DNA from: Saccharothrix algeriensis
Lineage (GTDB): Bacteria > Actinomycetota > Actinomycetes > Mycobacteriales > Pseudonocardiaceae
Direction: 5' to 3'
Assembly (NCBI RefSeq): GCF_016907655.1
Contig: NZ_JAFBCL010000001.1
Location: forward strand, 4,064,001 to 4,128,000
DNA: 64,000 nt
Part shown: piece after piece, positions 49,030 through 57,975 of the stretch
Layout of the letters: every line of letters starts with the position of its first letter
Position numbering within the stretch: position 1 is the stretch's first letter
Made by a program: the position numbers and the translations under genes
Notes under the pieces: model-generated
The model's input: only the letters and a program-made list of their open reading frames with translations
Database searches by the model: none
What the model was told of the DNA's origin: nothing

Positions 49030-49514
49030 CGTCAGTCGGCGTGATCATGGGCAGCGACTCGGACTGGCCGGTGATGCGGGCCGCCACCGAGGCGCTGGCC
49101 GAGTTCGACGTGCCGTTCGAGGTCAGCGTGGTGTCCGCGCACCGGACGCCGCAGCGGATGCTCGACTACGCGGCGTCGGCGGCCGGGCGCGGGCTGCGGG
49201 TGGTCATCGCCGGCGCGGGCGGCGCGGCGCACCTGCCGGGGATGGTGGCGTCGGCGACCGTGCTGCCGGTGATCGGCGTGCCGGTGCCGCTGAAGCACCT
49301 GGACGGGCTGGACTCGCTGCTGTCGATCGTGCAGATGCCGGCGGGCGTGCCGGTGGCGACGGTCTCGGTGGGCGGCGCGCGCAACGCGGGCCTGCTGGCG
49401 GTCCGCGTCCTGGCCGCGGCGGACCCGGAGCTGCAGGAGCGGATGGCGGCGTTCCAGGCGTCGTTGGAGCAGCTGGTGCTGGCGAAGGACGAGGCGCTGC
49501 GGGCGTCGCTCTAG
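49026..49514 (+). CDS. purE: N5-CAIR mutase
   Basis: This 162-residue class I PurE starts at GTG 49026. [14 protein letters not shown] is the phosphate-binding signature, followed by [14 protein letters not shown] (catalytic His) and [15 protein letters not shown]. It moves the carboxyl group of N5-CAIR to C4, giving CAIR, and forms octamers in the family. It works directly after PurK, with which it is translationally coupled. Length is normal. Confidence 0.96.
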   Translation: MTSVGVIMGSDSDWPVMRAATEALAEFDVPFEVSVVSAHRTPQRMLDYAASAAGRGLRVVIAGAGGAAHLPGMVASATVLPVIGVPVPLKHLDGLDSLLSIVQMPAGVPVATVSVGGARNAGLLAVRVLAAADPELQERMAAFQASLEQLVLAKDEALRASL

Positions 49515-49605
49515 TCGGTTCGGGCTGTTGTCCACGGCACAGCGGTGAAAGCGGTGAACGCGCGCTAACATCTCGGTAGCAGGCCCTACCGGGAGGTAAC
49601 TTAAC

Positions 49606-50769
49606 GTGGACCCGAGTTTCGGCACCTACCAGCTCGCGGAGGAGCACGAGGCGCTGCGCGAGGCCGTCCGGTCGCTCGCCGACAAGGAGATCGCGCCGCA
49701 CGCGGCCGAGGTCGACGAGCAGGAGCGCTTCCCGGTCGAAGCGCTCGCCGCGCTGGCCAAGTCCGGTTTCGCGGCGGTGCACGTGCCCGAGGCGTACGAC
49801 GGCCAGGGCGCCGACTCGGTGGCCACGTGCATCGTGATCGAGGAGGTGGCGCGGGCCTGCGCGTCCTCCTCGCTGATCCCGGCGGTCAACAAGCTGGGCA
49901 CCATGCCGATCCTGCTGGCCGGGTCCGAGGAGCTCAAGCGGCTGGTGCTGCCGTCGGTCGCGGCGGGCGAGGCGATGGCGTCCTACGGGCTGTCCGAGCG
50001 CGAGGCGGGCTCGGACACCGCGTCGATGCGCACGCGGGCGCGCCTGGACGGCGACCACTGGGTGCTCAACGGCACGAAGACCTGGATCACCAACGCCGGC
50101 GAGTCCACCTGGTACACCGTGATGGCGGTCTCCGACCCGGACGCGCCGAAGAGGTCCCAGGGCATCTCGGCGTTCGTGGTGCACAAGGACGACCCGGGCT
50201 TCACGGTGGGCACCAAGGAGCGCAAGCTCGGCATCAAGGGCTCGCCGACGCGGGAGATCCACTTCGAGAACTGCACGATCCCGGCGGACCGCGTCATCGG
50301 CGAACCGGGCACCGGCCTGAAGACGGCCCTGCGCACCCTGGACCACACCCGCCCGACCATCGGGGCGCAGGCGGTGGGCATCGCGCAGGGCGCCCTGGAA
50401 GCCGCCGTCGCCTACGTCAAGGACCGCAAGCAGTTCGGCAAGGCCGTCGCCGAGTTCCAGGGCGTCCAGTTCATGCTGGCGGACATGGCGATGAAGATCG
50501 AGGCGGCCCGGCACATGGTGTACGTGGCGGCGGCGAAGGCGGAGCGGGGTGAGCCGAACATCGGGTTCATCACGGCGGCGGCGAAGTGCTTCGCCTCGGA
50601 CGTGGCGATGGAGGTGACCACGGACGCCGTGCAGCTGTTCGGCGGCGCCGGCTACACCCGCGACTTCCCGGTGGAGCGCATGATGCGGGACGCCAAGATC
50701 ACCCAGATCTACGAGGGCACCAACCAGATCCAGCGCGTGGTCATGTCCCGCGCCCTGCTCAACGGCTGA
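49606..50769 (+). CDS. Acyl-CoA dehydrogenase
   Basis: The 387-residue flavoenzyme starts at GTG 49606 (GGGAGGTAAC upstream). Family marks are YGLSEREAGSDTASMRT, WITNAGES, DRKQFGKAVAEFQGVQFMLADM (shown in part) and QLFGGAGYTRDFPVERMMRDAKI. The catalytic Glu lies in the QIYEGTNQIQR stretch near the C-terminus, placing it among short/medium-chain enzymes. It introduces the 2,3-double bond in acyl-CoA, passing electrons to ETF. The mycobacterial gene in this place is fadE25. The chain specificity is not fixed. Confidence 0.93.
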   Translation: MDPSFGTYQLAEEHEALREAVRSLADKEIAPHAAEVDEQERFPVEALAALAKSGFAAVHVPEAYDGQGADSVATCIVIEEVARACASSSLIPAVNKLGTMPILLAGSEELKRLVLPSVAAGEAMASYGLSEREAGSDTASMRTRARLDGDHWVLNGTKTWITNAGESTWYTVMAVSDPDAPKRSQGISAFVVHKDDPGFTVGTKERKLGIKGSPTREIHFENCTIPADRVIGEPGTGLKTALRTLDHTRPTIGAQAVGIAQGALEAAVAYVKDRKQFGKAVAEFQGVQFMLADMAMKIEAARHMVYVAAAKAERGEPNIGFITAAAKCFASDVAMEVTTDAVQLFGGAGYTRDFPVERMMRDAKITQIYEGTNQIQRVVMSRALLNG

Positions 50770-50781
50770 ACGACCCCGGTC

Positions 50782-50828
50782 CCGGCCCGGCGGCGCCCGC
50801 TCACCCCGATCGGGCGCTTCCGGGCCGG
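50782..50828. terminator. Two-step hairpin between convergent genes
   Basis: CCGGCCCGG (50782-50790) pairs with CCGGGCCGG (50820-50828), and inside it GCGCCCG (50793-50799) pairs with CGGGCGC (50811-50817). A second hairpin CGGGCGAA-GCC-TTCGCCCG lies at 50865-50883. They separate the acyl-CoA dehydrogenase gene from the convergent AHSA1 gene. Confidence 0.5.
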
Positions 50829-50962
50829 GCTCGTGCGCGCGGCTCGTGGGTGCGCGCCCGTGGTCGGGCGAAGCCTTCGCCCGGTCGCGGTGGACGGGCC
50901 GGCAGTCGTGGCGCAGGTCGGGTACGCCGCCGTCGGAAGCCTCGGGGTGCGGTCGGGTCCGG

Positions 50963-51448
50963 TTACTGCGCCGACACCGCGGCCAGGTACTCCGCCAACC
51001 GGTCGTAGCTGGTGTCCGCACCGTCGGTCATCCCGGTCCGCATGGCGCGGTCGCGGGCGGCGGTCGACGGGTACTTCATCGTCTGGACGACGGTGGTCCG
51101 GGGGCCGTCCTCGGTGAAGGTGGTCGTGTTCACGGTTTCCGCCCAGTCCTCGCCCCACGACTCGGTCTGCACGGTGCGCGAGTGGGGCGTCACCTCCAGG
51201 TAGGCGCCCGTCATGCTCATCCCGGCGCCGTCCGCCCGCCGCCAGACCATGTGCCACCGGCCGCCGGGGCGCAGGTCCACCTCGCAGACCGGCATCGTCC
51301 AGCCCTCGGGGCCGAGCATCCAGTGCACGATGTGCTCCGGCTTGGTGAACGCGTCGAAGACCAGCCGCCGCGGCGCGTCGAACGTCCGCGTGACCGCGAC
51401 CTCCGCGTCCGACGGGGTGCTCCACCGGGAAGCGGTGTCAGCGCTCAT
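50963..51448 (-). CDS. AHSA1/START-like (SRPBCC) protein
   Basis: This 161-residue protein has the AHSA1 pattern: VTRTFDAPRRLVFDAFTKPEHIVHWMLGPEGWTMPVCEVDLRPGGRWHMVWR (key motifs DAPRRLVFDAFT and LRPGGRW), TGAYLEVTPHSRTVQTE and a C-terminal helix YDRLAEYLAAVSA. The hydrophobic-cavity fold binds lipid-like or aromatic ligands. It starts 11 bases inside the ArsR-type gene. ArsR-AHSA1 pairs are common and usually uncharacterised, with the AHSA1 protein perhaps sensing or altering the ligand. Confidence 0.88.
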   Translation of the reverse strand: MSADTASRWSTPSDAEVAVTRTFDAPRRLVFDAFTKPEHIVHWMLGPEGWTMPVCEVDLRPGGRWHMVWRRADGAGMSMTGAYLEVTPHSRTVQTESWGEDWAETVNTTTFTEDGPRTTVVQTMKYPSTAARDRAMRTGMTDGADTSYDRLAEYLAAVSAQ

Positions 51449-51776
51449 CTTCCTGCTCCTTCATCCGTTCCAGGTAGGCGTCGAGGCGGCGGTGGCTGTC
51501 GTCCCAGAACCGGCGGAAGCCGTCGGTCCACTCGGCGACCTCGCGCAGCGGCGCCGCGTCGAGGGCGCACGGGCGCCACTGGGCGTCCCGGCCGCGCACG
51601 ACGAGACCGGCCCGCTCCAGCACGCGCAGGTGCTTGGACACGGCCGGGCCGCTCATCGCGAACGGTGCGGAGAGCTCCTTCACCGTGGCCGACCCCTCGG
51701 CCAGGCGGGCGAGGATGGCGCGCCGGGTCGGGTCGGCCAGGGCGGCGAAGGTGGTGCTCAGCGGGTCGTCTGCCAT
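51438..51776 (-). CDS. ArsR/SmtB-family transcriptional regulator
   Basis: The 112-residue regulator begins MADDPLSTTFAALADPTRRAILARLAEG, a standard ArsR winged-helix opening. FAMSGPAVSKHLRVLERAGLV is the recognition helix. No CxC or His-cluster metal site is present, so it is probably a non-metal member paired with AHSA1. A palindrome at 51784-51797 just upstream is a likely autoregulatory operator shared with the divergent doxX gene. Confidence 0.9.
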   Translation of the reverse strand: MADDPLSTTFAALADPTRRAILARLAEGSATVKELSAPFAMSGPAVSKHLRVLERAGLVVRGRDAQWRPCALDAAPLREVAEWTDGFRRFWDDSHRRLDAYLERMKEQEDER

Positions 51777-51783
51777 TGGTGCC

Positions 51784-51797
51784 TAACCACTTGGTTA
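51784..51797. promoter_or_regulatory. Operator-like palindrome between arsR and doxX
   Basis: TAACC-ACTT-GGTTA is perfect in its arms. An imperfect second dyad, AACTGATCGGTT (51801-51812), follows. Both lie directly upstream of the ArsR-type start codon and within the doxX promoter region. Confidence 0.55.
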
Positions 51798-51921
51798 TCT
51801 AACTGATCGGTTTTCTACGCCCCTGTCGAGATGCTGTCAACCCCGTGCGCGCCCCCGAAAGTTGTTGAATGCTCATATAACGTCGGCCGCGTCCCGGTCA
51901 TCGGATGAAAGGATCTTCGAC

Positions 51922-52326
51922 ATGGTTCGCGACGTCGCGGCACTCATCGGACGGATCGGCGTCGGCGTGGTGTTCCTCGCGCACGGCTGGCAGAAGGTGA
52001 CCGAGTGGGGACTCGACGGCACCGCTCGCGCCTTCGAGGGCATGGGCGTGCCGCTGCCCACCGCCTCGGCGTGGTTCGCCGCCATCGTCGAGCTCGTCGG
52101 CGGCGCGCTGCTGATCGCGGGCGCGGCGCTGCCGGTCGTCGGCGTCCTGCTCGCCCTGGACATGCTCGGCGCGCTGATCATCGTGCACCTGCCCAACGGT
52201 TTGCTCGGGCAGGGCGGTTACGAGCTCGTGCTCGTCCTCGGCGTCGCGGCGATCGCGCTGGGCTTCAACGGCGGCTCGCTCACCGTCGACCGGCTGATCC
52301 GGCGCAGGCGGCCCGCCGCGGTCTGA
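51922..52326 (+). CDS. DoxX-family membrane protein
   Basis: From ATG 51922 (GAAAGGA upstream) this 134-residue protein has four hydrophobic helices. The DoxX pattern is GVVFLAHGWQKVTEW in helix 1, ELVGGALLIAGAALPVVGVLLALDML in helices 2-3 and YELVLVLGVAAIALGF in helix 4. DoxX proteins are membrane partners in thiosulfate or oxidative-stress complexes, but many have no known role. It is divergent from the ArsR/AHSA1 pair and may be its target. Its stop is 7 bp from the convergent TIGR03089 gene. Confidence 0.88.
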   Translation: MVRDVAALIGRIGVGVVFLAHGWQKVTEWGLDGTARAFEGMGVPLPTASAWFAAIVELVGGALLIAGAALPVVGVLLALDMLGALIIVHLPNGLLGQGGYELVLVLGVAAIALGFNGGSLTVDRLIRRRRPAAV

Positions 52327-52333
52327 GGCGGGC

Positions 52334-53029
52334 TCAGCCGACCAGGTCGAGCGTGGTGTGCTCACCGGCGCGGCGAGCGGGGAGCAGGTCCGGATCGGCG
52401 TTGCTGCACTGCACCAACGACCCGCCGCCCGCCAGCACGGCCAGGAAGCCGTTGAGCAGGCCGTCCGGCTGCGCCCACTCCAGCGTCGACAGCACGCGGG
52501 CGCCGGCGCCGATGCCCAGCACCGCGGCCCGGTGCCGCGCCTCGGCGACCACTTCGTCCACAGTGGACCTGCCGAGGGCGGGCGTCGAGCCCGGCACCGG
52601 CGACCACGGCATGAACTCGTCGCCGTGCACCCGCACCTCGTCCACGTAGTCGACGGGGGCGCCGCAGCCCAGCCCCATGGGGTGCAGGGAGACCGTCGCG
52701 ACCGTCCCGGCGCCCGCGGCGGCACCGCCGGGCGGCACGAACGCCACCTTGGCGCCCGCCGGGTCGTCGGTCACCGCCGCGCCGCACCACCACGCGCCGA
52801 GCAGCACCCCGGCGGTCTGCCAGTGCGCGGGCAGCAGCACGGCCACCGGGTCGCCCGGCTCGACGTCCAGCTCGTCGCGCAGCCAGTTGGCCGTCTTCGC
52901 CGCCCAGTTGCCGATCGTCGCCCGGGACAGCTCCACCCTGGTGCCGGCCGCGTCGTCGTAGTGGGTGATCAGCGGGTTGCCGGGACCGGCGGCGAACAGG
53001 GGCGTCAACAGGACTTCCGTGACGGTCAT
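52334..53029 (-). CDS. TIGR03089-family protein (acyl-adenylate-forming fold, truncated)
   Basis: The 231-residue protein begins MTVTEVLLTPLFAAGPGNPLITHYDD and has NWAAKTANWLRDELDVEPGDPVAVLLPAHWQTAGVLLGAWWCGA, an N-terminal segment like AMP-forming acyl-CoA synthetases (key motif PGDPVAVLLPAHWQT). It lacks the P-loop and C-terminal domain of active enzymes. Such short forms are known in actinobacteria as TIGR03089. In mycobacteria a homologue is next to an LCP gene, as here (Rv3268-Rv3267, from memory). Function unknown. Confidence 0.82.
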   Translation of the reverse strand: MTVTEVLLTPLFAAGPGNPLITHYDDAAGTRVELSRATIGNWAAKTANWLRDELDVEPGDPVAVLLPAHWQTAGVLLGAWWCGAAVTDDPAGAKVAFVPPGGAAAGAGTVATVSLHPMGLGCGAPVDYVDEVRVHGDEFMPWSPVPGSTPALGRSTVDEVVAEARHRAAVLGIGAGARVLSTLEWAQPDGLLNGFLAVLAGGGSLVQCSNADPDLLPARRAGEHTTLDLVG

Positions 53030-53109
53030 GCCGGTTACCCTGCCATCCCCCGGCGGCCCGGCCCCGCCGGGGTCGGCCCCGGTCGGTCGGTCCCGGTCGG
53101 CCGGTGGCG

Positions 53110-54270
53110 CTAGTTCACGCAGGGCGGGCCCTGCGCCGCGAGCTGCCGCCGCGGCCCGTCCAGCGACACGACCCGGTCGCCGCCGAACCCGTGCGCGGAG
53201 CTGGTCGGGGCGGGCGCGGGCGTCTTCTCGCCCAGCACCTGCGCCACGAACGCCTTGACCTGCGCCGGGTCCACGGTCACCACGCTCTGCCCGCGCTCGT
53301 TGAGCGCCCCCACCCCGGTCACCGGGATGGTCGTGAACTCCACGCTGCCGCCCGCCAGGTTCCGCGCCTGCGCGGCCAGCGTCGACAGGTCGAACTTCTC
53401 GTCCACCACCACGGACTTCGACATCGCGTCGAGCAGCCCGGTCAGCTTCGCCTGGTCGGTGAACGTCCCGGCGGACAGCAGCTGCGCGACGGCGGCCTTC
53501 AGGAACACCTGCTGCCGCGTGATCCGGCCCAGGTCGCCGCCGGGGATGTTCTTGCGCTGCCGCACGAACGCCAGCGCGTCGCCGCCGGACACGGTCTGCA
53601 CGCCCGCCCGGAAGTCCGCGCCCGAGTCCGGGTCGCTGGTGGCCTGGTTCAGGCACACCTCGACGCCGCCGATCACCTGCGTCAGCAGGTAGAACCCGTA
53701 CAGGTTGACCTCGGCGTAGTGGTCGACCCGGACCCCGGTCAGGTCCTGCACGACCTGCACCAGCGCCCGCCGCCCGGCCTGGTCGCCGAGCCTGGACCGC
53801 TCCTCCAGGCCCTGCACGCCCTCGGCGGCCAGCCGCTCCATCGTGTAGTACCGGGTGAGCCCGTACGCCGAGTTGATCTTCTCCTCGCCGTGGTCCGGGA
53901 TGGTCACGGACACGTCGCGCGGGATGGACACCGCGTGCGCCGCGCCGCCGTTGCGGGGCACGCGCAGGACGATGATCGTGTCGGTGTTCACCGTGTCGGT
54001 CGCCTCGGTGCGCAGCTCGCGCAGCACGCGGTCGGGCAGCTGCCTGCCCTGCGCGTCGGTGCGGCTGTCGCTGCCCACCAGCAGGATGTCCAGCGCCCCG
54101 TCCTCGGCGGGCGGCGCGTTGGGGATGTCGGACAGCTCGGCCAGCACGTCCGTGGTGTTGACGCTCTGCTCCACCCGCTTGAGCGTGCTCCAGCCGTACC
54201 AGGACGCCACGAGCACGGCCGCGGACAACAGCGCGACGAGCGCGCGCCCGGTGATCACCGCGGCCTTCAC
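53110..54270 (-). CDS. LytR-CpsA-Psr (LCP) family protein
   Basis: From GTG 54270 (GAGGAGGA upstream) the 386-residue protein has one N-terminal TM helix (ALVALLSAAVLVASWYGW). The LCP domain shows LDILLVGSDSRTDAQG, NTDTIIVLRVPRNG, AVSIPRDVSV and AFVRQRKNIPGGDLGRITRQQ. LCP proteins transfer lipid-linked polysaccharides to peptidoglycan, in mycobacteria arabinogalactan. This copy has no LytR_C domain, only a short tail ending PCVN. It is followed by a longer paralogue on the same strand. Confidence 0.92.
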   Translation of the reverse strand: MKAAVITGRALVALLSAAVLVASWYGWSTLKRVEQSVNTTDVLAELSDIPNAPPAEDGALDILLVGSDSRTDAQGRQLPDRVLRELRTEATDTVNTDTIIVLRVPRNGGAAHAVSIPRDVSVTIPDHGEEKINSAYGLTRYYTMERLAAEGVQGLEERSRLGDQAGRRALVQVVQDLTGVRVDHYAEVNLYGFYLLTQVIGGVEVCLNQATSDPDSGADFRAGVQTVSGGDALAFVRQRKNIPGGDLGRITRQQVFLKAAVAQLLSAGTFTDQAKLTGLLDAMSKSVVVDEKFDLSTLAAQARNLAGGSVEFTTIPVTGVGALNERGQSVVTVDPAQVKAFVAQVLGEKTPAPAPTSSAHGFGGDRVVSLDGPRRQLAAQGPPCVN

Positions 54271-54352
54271 GGCGGTCCTCCTCGTCTGGCAGCGGGCTGC
54301 CCGGTCGGGCCGACCGCCCCCGCCGTTCGAGCACCGGCGGGCGGCTGTCGCT

Positions 54353-55882
54353 TCAGTTGACGCAGACCACGCCGTCGGCCGTGATCGGCGGCGGCGCGGC
54401 GCTGGTCGGCACGACCGCGTTCGGGACGCCGTCCGCCGAAGCCGGGTCGGACTCGTCGGTGGGGGAGTAGTCCGCACCCACGAAGACCCGCACCTCGCCC
54501 CCGGGCACGGAGTCGTCCTCGACGGCCGCGGCGTTACCGCCGAGTGCGGAGATCACCCGGTCGGCGGCGGCCCGCTCGCCGGGCGCGTGCCGGACGACCG
54601 TGCTGTCCAAGGGGTTTCCGGGGATGGCCTCGCCGCGGCGGAAACCCTTGTCCACCAAGGTTTCCAGCACCGTGCCGGCCTGCCCCACCCGGCCCGAGGA
54701 GTTGATCACCCGCACGGTGATGTCCGCCGGCGGCGGCCCGGTCGGTGTGGTGGAGGGCACGGTCGAGCCGGTCGACGGGGCCGGGTCGGCGGCGAGGCCC
54801 TTGATGAACCGGCGCACCTCGGCCGGGTCGACCGGCAGCACGTTGCCGTCGCTCCACGTGTCGGTCGGGTCGCCCACCGGGATGGTGCGGAACTGGATGT
54901 TGCCCGACACCAGGCCCTGCATCTGCTCGGCGAACTCGGTGATGTTCCAGCGCTCGCTGAGCACCACGGACTTCTTCACCGCCGTCACGAGCTGGTCCAG
55001 CTTGGCGAAGTCGGTCAGCGTGCCGGTGGAGAGCACCTTGCGGGCCAGCGCGCCGATGAACACCTGCTGGCGCACGATCCGGTCCAGGTCGCCGCCGGGC
55101 AGGTTGTTGCGCTGCCGCACGAACGACAGCGCCGCCGCGCCCTCGACGGTCTGCCGGCCGGCCTGGAAGTCCGCGCCCGAGTCGGAGTCGCGCGTGGCGG
55201 TGTTCAGGCACACCTCGACGCCGCCGATGGCCTTGGTCACCTCGTAGAACGAGGCGAGGTTGACCTCGGCGTACCGGTCGACGGTGACCGCGCCGCCGGT
55301 CAGGCCCTCGATCGTCTTGATCAGCGTGCGGCGGCCGGCCTGGGTCGCCTCGCGCTCGATGCGCGCCTCGTCGGTGACGCCCTCCTCGCGCAGCCGCTGG
55401 GCGGTGTCGTTCTTCTGCCGGGCCATCGCCGAGTTCAGCTTGTGCTTGCCGAACCCGTCGGCGATGTCGACGTGCGCGTCGCGCGGGAACGAGATGGCGA
55501 CCGCCCGCGTGCCGTCCTGGGGGACGTGCACCAGGATCATCGTGTCGGTGTTCAGCGTGCCGTCCGCCACACCGCCGTTGAGCAGCGCCAGCACCTCCGG
55601 GGAGAGCGGCTTGCCCTGCGCGTCGGTGCGGCTGTCGACGCCCACCAGCAGGATGTCGATGGCGCCGTCGAGCGGTTTGCGGGCCGCGCCCTGCTCGGCG
55701 ACCGAGGACGGGATGACGTCGGTGGTGACGATCCCCTCGTCCAGCGTGCGCAGGTAGCTCCAGCCGTACCAGGAGACCAGGAGCACGGCGGCCGACGCGA
55801 GGGCCAGCAGTGAGCGCCCGGTGACGACTGCGGTGCGGAGAGCAGCCGAACGCGCGGCCGATCTGGGCGGACGGGTGTCCAC
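54353..55882 (-). CDS. LytR-CpsA-Psr family protein with LytR_C domain
   Basis: The 509-residue protein starts at GTG 55882. It has an N-terminal TM helix (LLALASAAVLLVSWYGW). The LCP domain shows DILLVGVDSRTDAQG, NTDTMILVHVPQDG, AISFPRDAHV and SFVRQRNNLPGGDLDRIVRQQ. A C-terminal LytR_C domain follows (about 395-490; ITVRVINSSGRVGQAGTVLETL in part), ending VCVN. It is the probable cell-wall polysaccharide ligase, and the 53110-54270 gene looks like a shortened duplicate. The rmlB-rmlD genes next door fit rhamnose-containing linker synthesis. Confidence 0.93.
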   Translation of the reverse strand: MDTRPPRSAARSAALRTAVVTGRSLLALASAAVLLVSWYGWSYLRTLDEGIVTTDVIPSSVAEQGAARKPLDGAIDILLVGVDSRTDAQGKPLSPEVLALLNGGVADGTLNTDTMILVHVPQDGTRAVAISFPRDAHVDIADGFGKHKLNSAMARQKNDTAQRLREEGVTDEARIEREATQAGRRTLIKTIEGLTGGAVTVDRYAEVNLASFYEVTKAIGGVEVCLNTATRDSDSGADFQAGRQTVEGAAALSFVRQRNNLPGGDLDRIVRQQVFIGALARKVLSTGTLTDFAKLDQLVTAVKKSVVLSERWNITEFAEQMQGLVSGNIQFRTIPVGDPTDTWSDGNVLPVDPAEVRRFIKGLAADPAPSTGSTVPSTTPTGPPPADITVRVINSSGRVGQAGTVLETLVDKGFRRGEAIPGNPLDSTVVRHAPGERAAADRVISALGGNAAAVEDDSVPGGEVRVFVGADYSPTDESDPASADGVPNAVVPTSAAPPPITADGVVCVN

Positions 55883-56053
55883 TGGTGCTGCCTCCCCCGG
55901 GTACTGCGGCTGCCACGTCAAGGTTAGTGCGTGCCGGCGTTCCGGCCTGCCTTTTTCCCTTGATACGGGAGACGCTGTAACGACACGGTGGGTTGCACGG
56001 GTTAACACCGTGACAGACTCGGGGCGGACGACCGCTGTGGAAGGGCATTGACC

Positions 56054-57043
56054 ATGCGCGTGCTGGTGACGGGTGGGGCCGGGTTCATCGGCTCGCACTA
56101 CGTGCGGGAATTGGTGGGCGGCGCCTACCCGGCCTACGCCGACGCGGAGGTCGTGGTGCTGGACAAGCTGACCTACGCGGGCAACGAGGCGAACCTCGCG
56201 CCGGTGGCCGACGACCCGCGGCTGACGTTCGTGCGCGGCGACATCTGCGACCGCGCGCTGGTCGCGGAGCTGATGGGCCGAACGGACGCGGTCGTGCACT
56301 TCGCGGCGGAGTCCCACGTGGACCGGTCGATCTCCGGGGCCGCCGATTTCGTCCTCACCAACGTGCTGGGCACCCAGACGCTGCTCCAAGCGGCCCTGGA
56401 GGCGAACGTGGCGAAGTTCGTCCACGTGTCCACCGACGAGGTCTACGGGAGCATCGCGGAGGGTTCCTGGACCGAGGAGCACGCGCTGGAGCCCAATTCC
56501 CCCTACTCCGCCTCGAAGGCTTCCTCCGACCTGCTGACGCGGGCGTTCCACCGCACGCACGGGCTGCCGGTGTGCATCACGCGGTGTTCGAACAACTACG
56601 GGCCGTACCAATTCCCGGAAAAGGTCATCCCGCTGTTCGTGACCAACCTCATGGCCGGCGGGAGCGTCCCGCTCTACGGCGACGGGCTCAACGTCCGCGA
56701 CTGGCTGCACGTGGACGACCACTGCCGCGGCATCCAGCTGGTGCTGGAGGGCGGGCGCGCCGGCGAGGTCTACAACATCGGCGGCGGCACCGAGCTGACC
56801 AACCGCGAGCTGACCGAGCGACTCCTGGCGGCCACCGGGCGCGACTGGTCGGCGGTGGAGCCGGTGCCCGACCGCAAGGGCCACGACCGCCGCTACTCGG
56901 TGGACATCACCAAGATCACCGCGGAGCTGGGCTACGCGCCGCGGGTGGACTTCGCCGCCGGCCTGGCCGCCACCGTCGAGTGGTACCGGGACAACCGGGC
57001 GTGGTGGGAGCCGCTGAAGCAGCGCACGGCGTCGGCGGTCTGA
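56054..57043 (+). CDS. rmlB: dTDP-glucose 4,6-dehydratase
   Basis: This 329-residue SDR enzyme has NAD motif VTGGAGFIGSHYV, VVHFAAESHVDRSI, HVSTDEVYGSI (catalytic Thr-Asp-Glu) and YSASKAS (Tyr-Lys). ATG 56054 is preferred because AAGGG lies 8 bases upstream; TTG 56048 is too close. It makes dTDP-4-keto-6-deoxyglucose, the second step to dTDP-L-rhamnose. rmlD follows one base after the stop. rmlA and rmlC are not in the window. Confidence 0.96.
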   Translation: MRVLVTGGAGFIGSHYVRELVGGAYPAYADAEVVVLDKLTYAGNEANLAPVADDPRLTFVRGDICDRALVAELMGRTDAVVHFAAESHVDRSISGAADFVLTNVLGTQTLLQAALEANVAKFVHVSTDEVYGSIAEGSWTEEHALEPNSPYSASKASSDLLTRAFHRTHGLPVCITRCSNNYGPYQFPEKVIPLFVTNLMAGGSVPLYGDGLNVRDWLHVDDHCRGIQLVLEGGRAGEVYNIGGGTELTNRELTERLLAATGRDWSAVEPVPDRKGHDRRYSVDITKITAELGYAPRVDFAAGLAATVEWYRDNRAWWEPLKQRTASAV

Positions 57044-57044
57044 C

Positions 57045-57935
57045 GTGATCGCACTGCTGGTGCCGGGCGGTCGCGGGCAGCTCGGGCACGACCTGGTGGC
57101 GGCGGCCCCGGCCGGCGCCCTGGTGCACGCGCCGTCGTCCGCCGAGCTGGACCTGACCGACGCGTCGGCGGTGTCCGACGCGGTGGCCTCGTTCGCGTCC
57201 GCGGCGCGGGACGGCGGGGCGCGGCCGGTCGTGGTGAACGCCGCCGCGTACACGGCGGTCGACGCGGCGGAGACCGACGAGGACCGCGCGTTCGCCGTCA
57301 ACGCCGCGGGTCCGGGCCTGCTGGCGGCCTCGTGCCGCGAGCACGGCGTGCCGCTGGTCCACGTGTCGACCGACTACGTCTTCCCCGGCGACGCGACCCG
57401 GCCCTACGAGCCGGACGACGAGACGGGGCCGCGCTCGGCCTACGGGCGCACGAAGCTGGCGGGGGAGCGGCGGGTGCTCCGGGAGTGGGAGCGGTCCTGG
57501 GTCGTCCGCACCGCCTGGGTCTACGGCGCGGGCGGGCCGAACTTCGTGAAGACGATCGCCCGGTTGGCGGGCGAGCGGGACGTGCTGTCCGTCGTGGACG
57601 ACCAGCGCGGGTCGCCGACGTGGGCGCTGGACCTGGCGACGGGCCTGGTGGAGCTGGCCGGCCTGGTGGCGCGCGGCGGCCCGGCGGCCCGCGTGCTGCA
57701 CGCGACCGGCGGCGGCGAGACCACGTGGTGCGGGTTCGCGCGGGCGGTGTTCGCCGAGCTGGGCGCGGACCCGGAGCGGGTGCGGCCGTGCGGCACCGCG
57801 GACTTCCCGCGCCCGGCGCCGCGCCCGGCGTACTCGGTGCTGTCCGGCGCGGCGTGGGCGGCGGCGGGGCTGACCCCGCTGCGGCCGTGGCGGGAGGCGC
57901 TCGGCGCCGCGTTCGCGGCCCGCGCGGTGCCCTGA
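57045..57935 (+). CDS. rmlD: dTDP-4-dehydrorhamnose reductase
   Basis: The 296-residue SDR protein starts at GTG 57045. LLVPGGRGQLGHDLV is the dinucleotide motif; VVNAAAYTAVDAAETD, HVSTDYVFPGD and YGRTKLAGER (Tyr-x3-Lys) are family marks. It reduces dTDP-4-keto-L-rhamnose to dTDP-L-rhamnose. It is directly behind rmlB. The stop codon lies inside the stem of the downstream terminator hairpin. Confidence 0.95.
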   Translation: MIALLVPGGRGQLGHDLVAAAPAGALVHAPSSAELDLTDASAVSDAVASFASAARDGGARPVVVNAAAYTAVDAAETDEDRAFAVNAAGPGLLAASCREHGVPLVHVSTDYVFPGDATRPYEPDDETGPRSAYGRTKLAGERRVLREWERSWVVRTAWVYGAGGPNFVKTIARLAGERDVLSVVDDQRGSPTWALDLATGLVELAGLVARGGPAARVLHATGGGETTWCGFARAVFAELGADPERVRPCGTADFPRPAPRPAYSVLSGAAWAAAGLTPLRPWREALGAAFAARAVP

Positions 57936-57975
57936 ACCCGTTGCGGCGCAGGGGAACGGGCGGCCCGGGTTCAGG
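57931..57975. terminator. Hairpin overlapping the rmlD and Imm1-like stop codons
   Basis: CCTGAACCCG (57931-57940) and CGGGTTCAGG (57966-57975) form a perfect 10-bp stem with a 25-base GC-rich loop. Each arm contains one gene's stop codon, so termination and stop sites of the convergent genes coincide. Confidence 0.5.
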
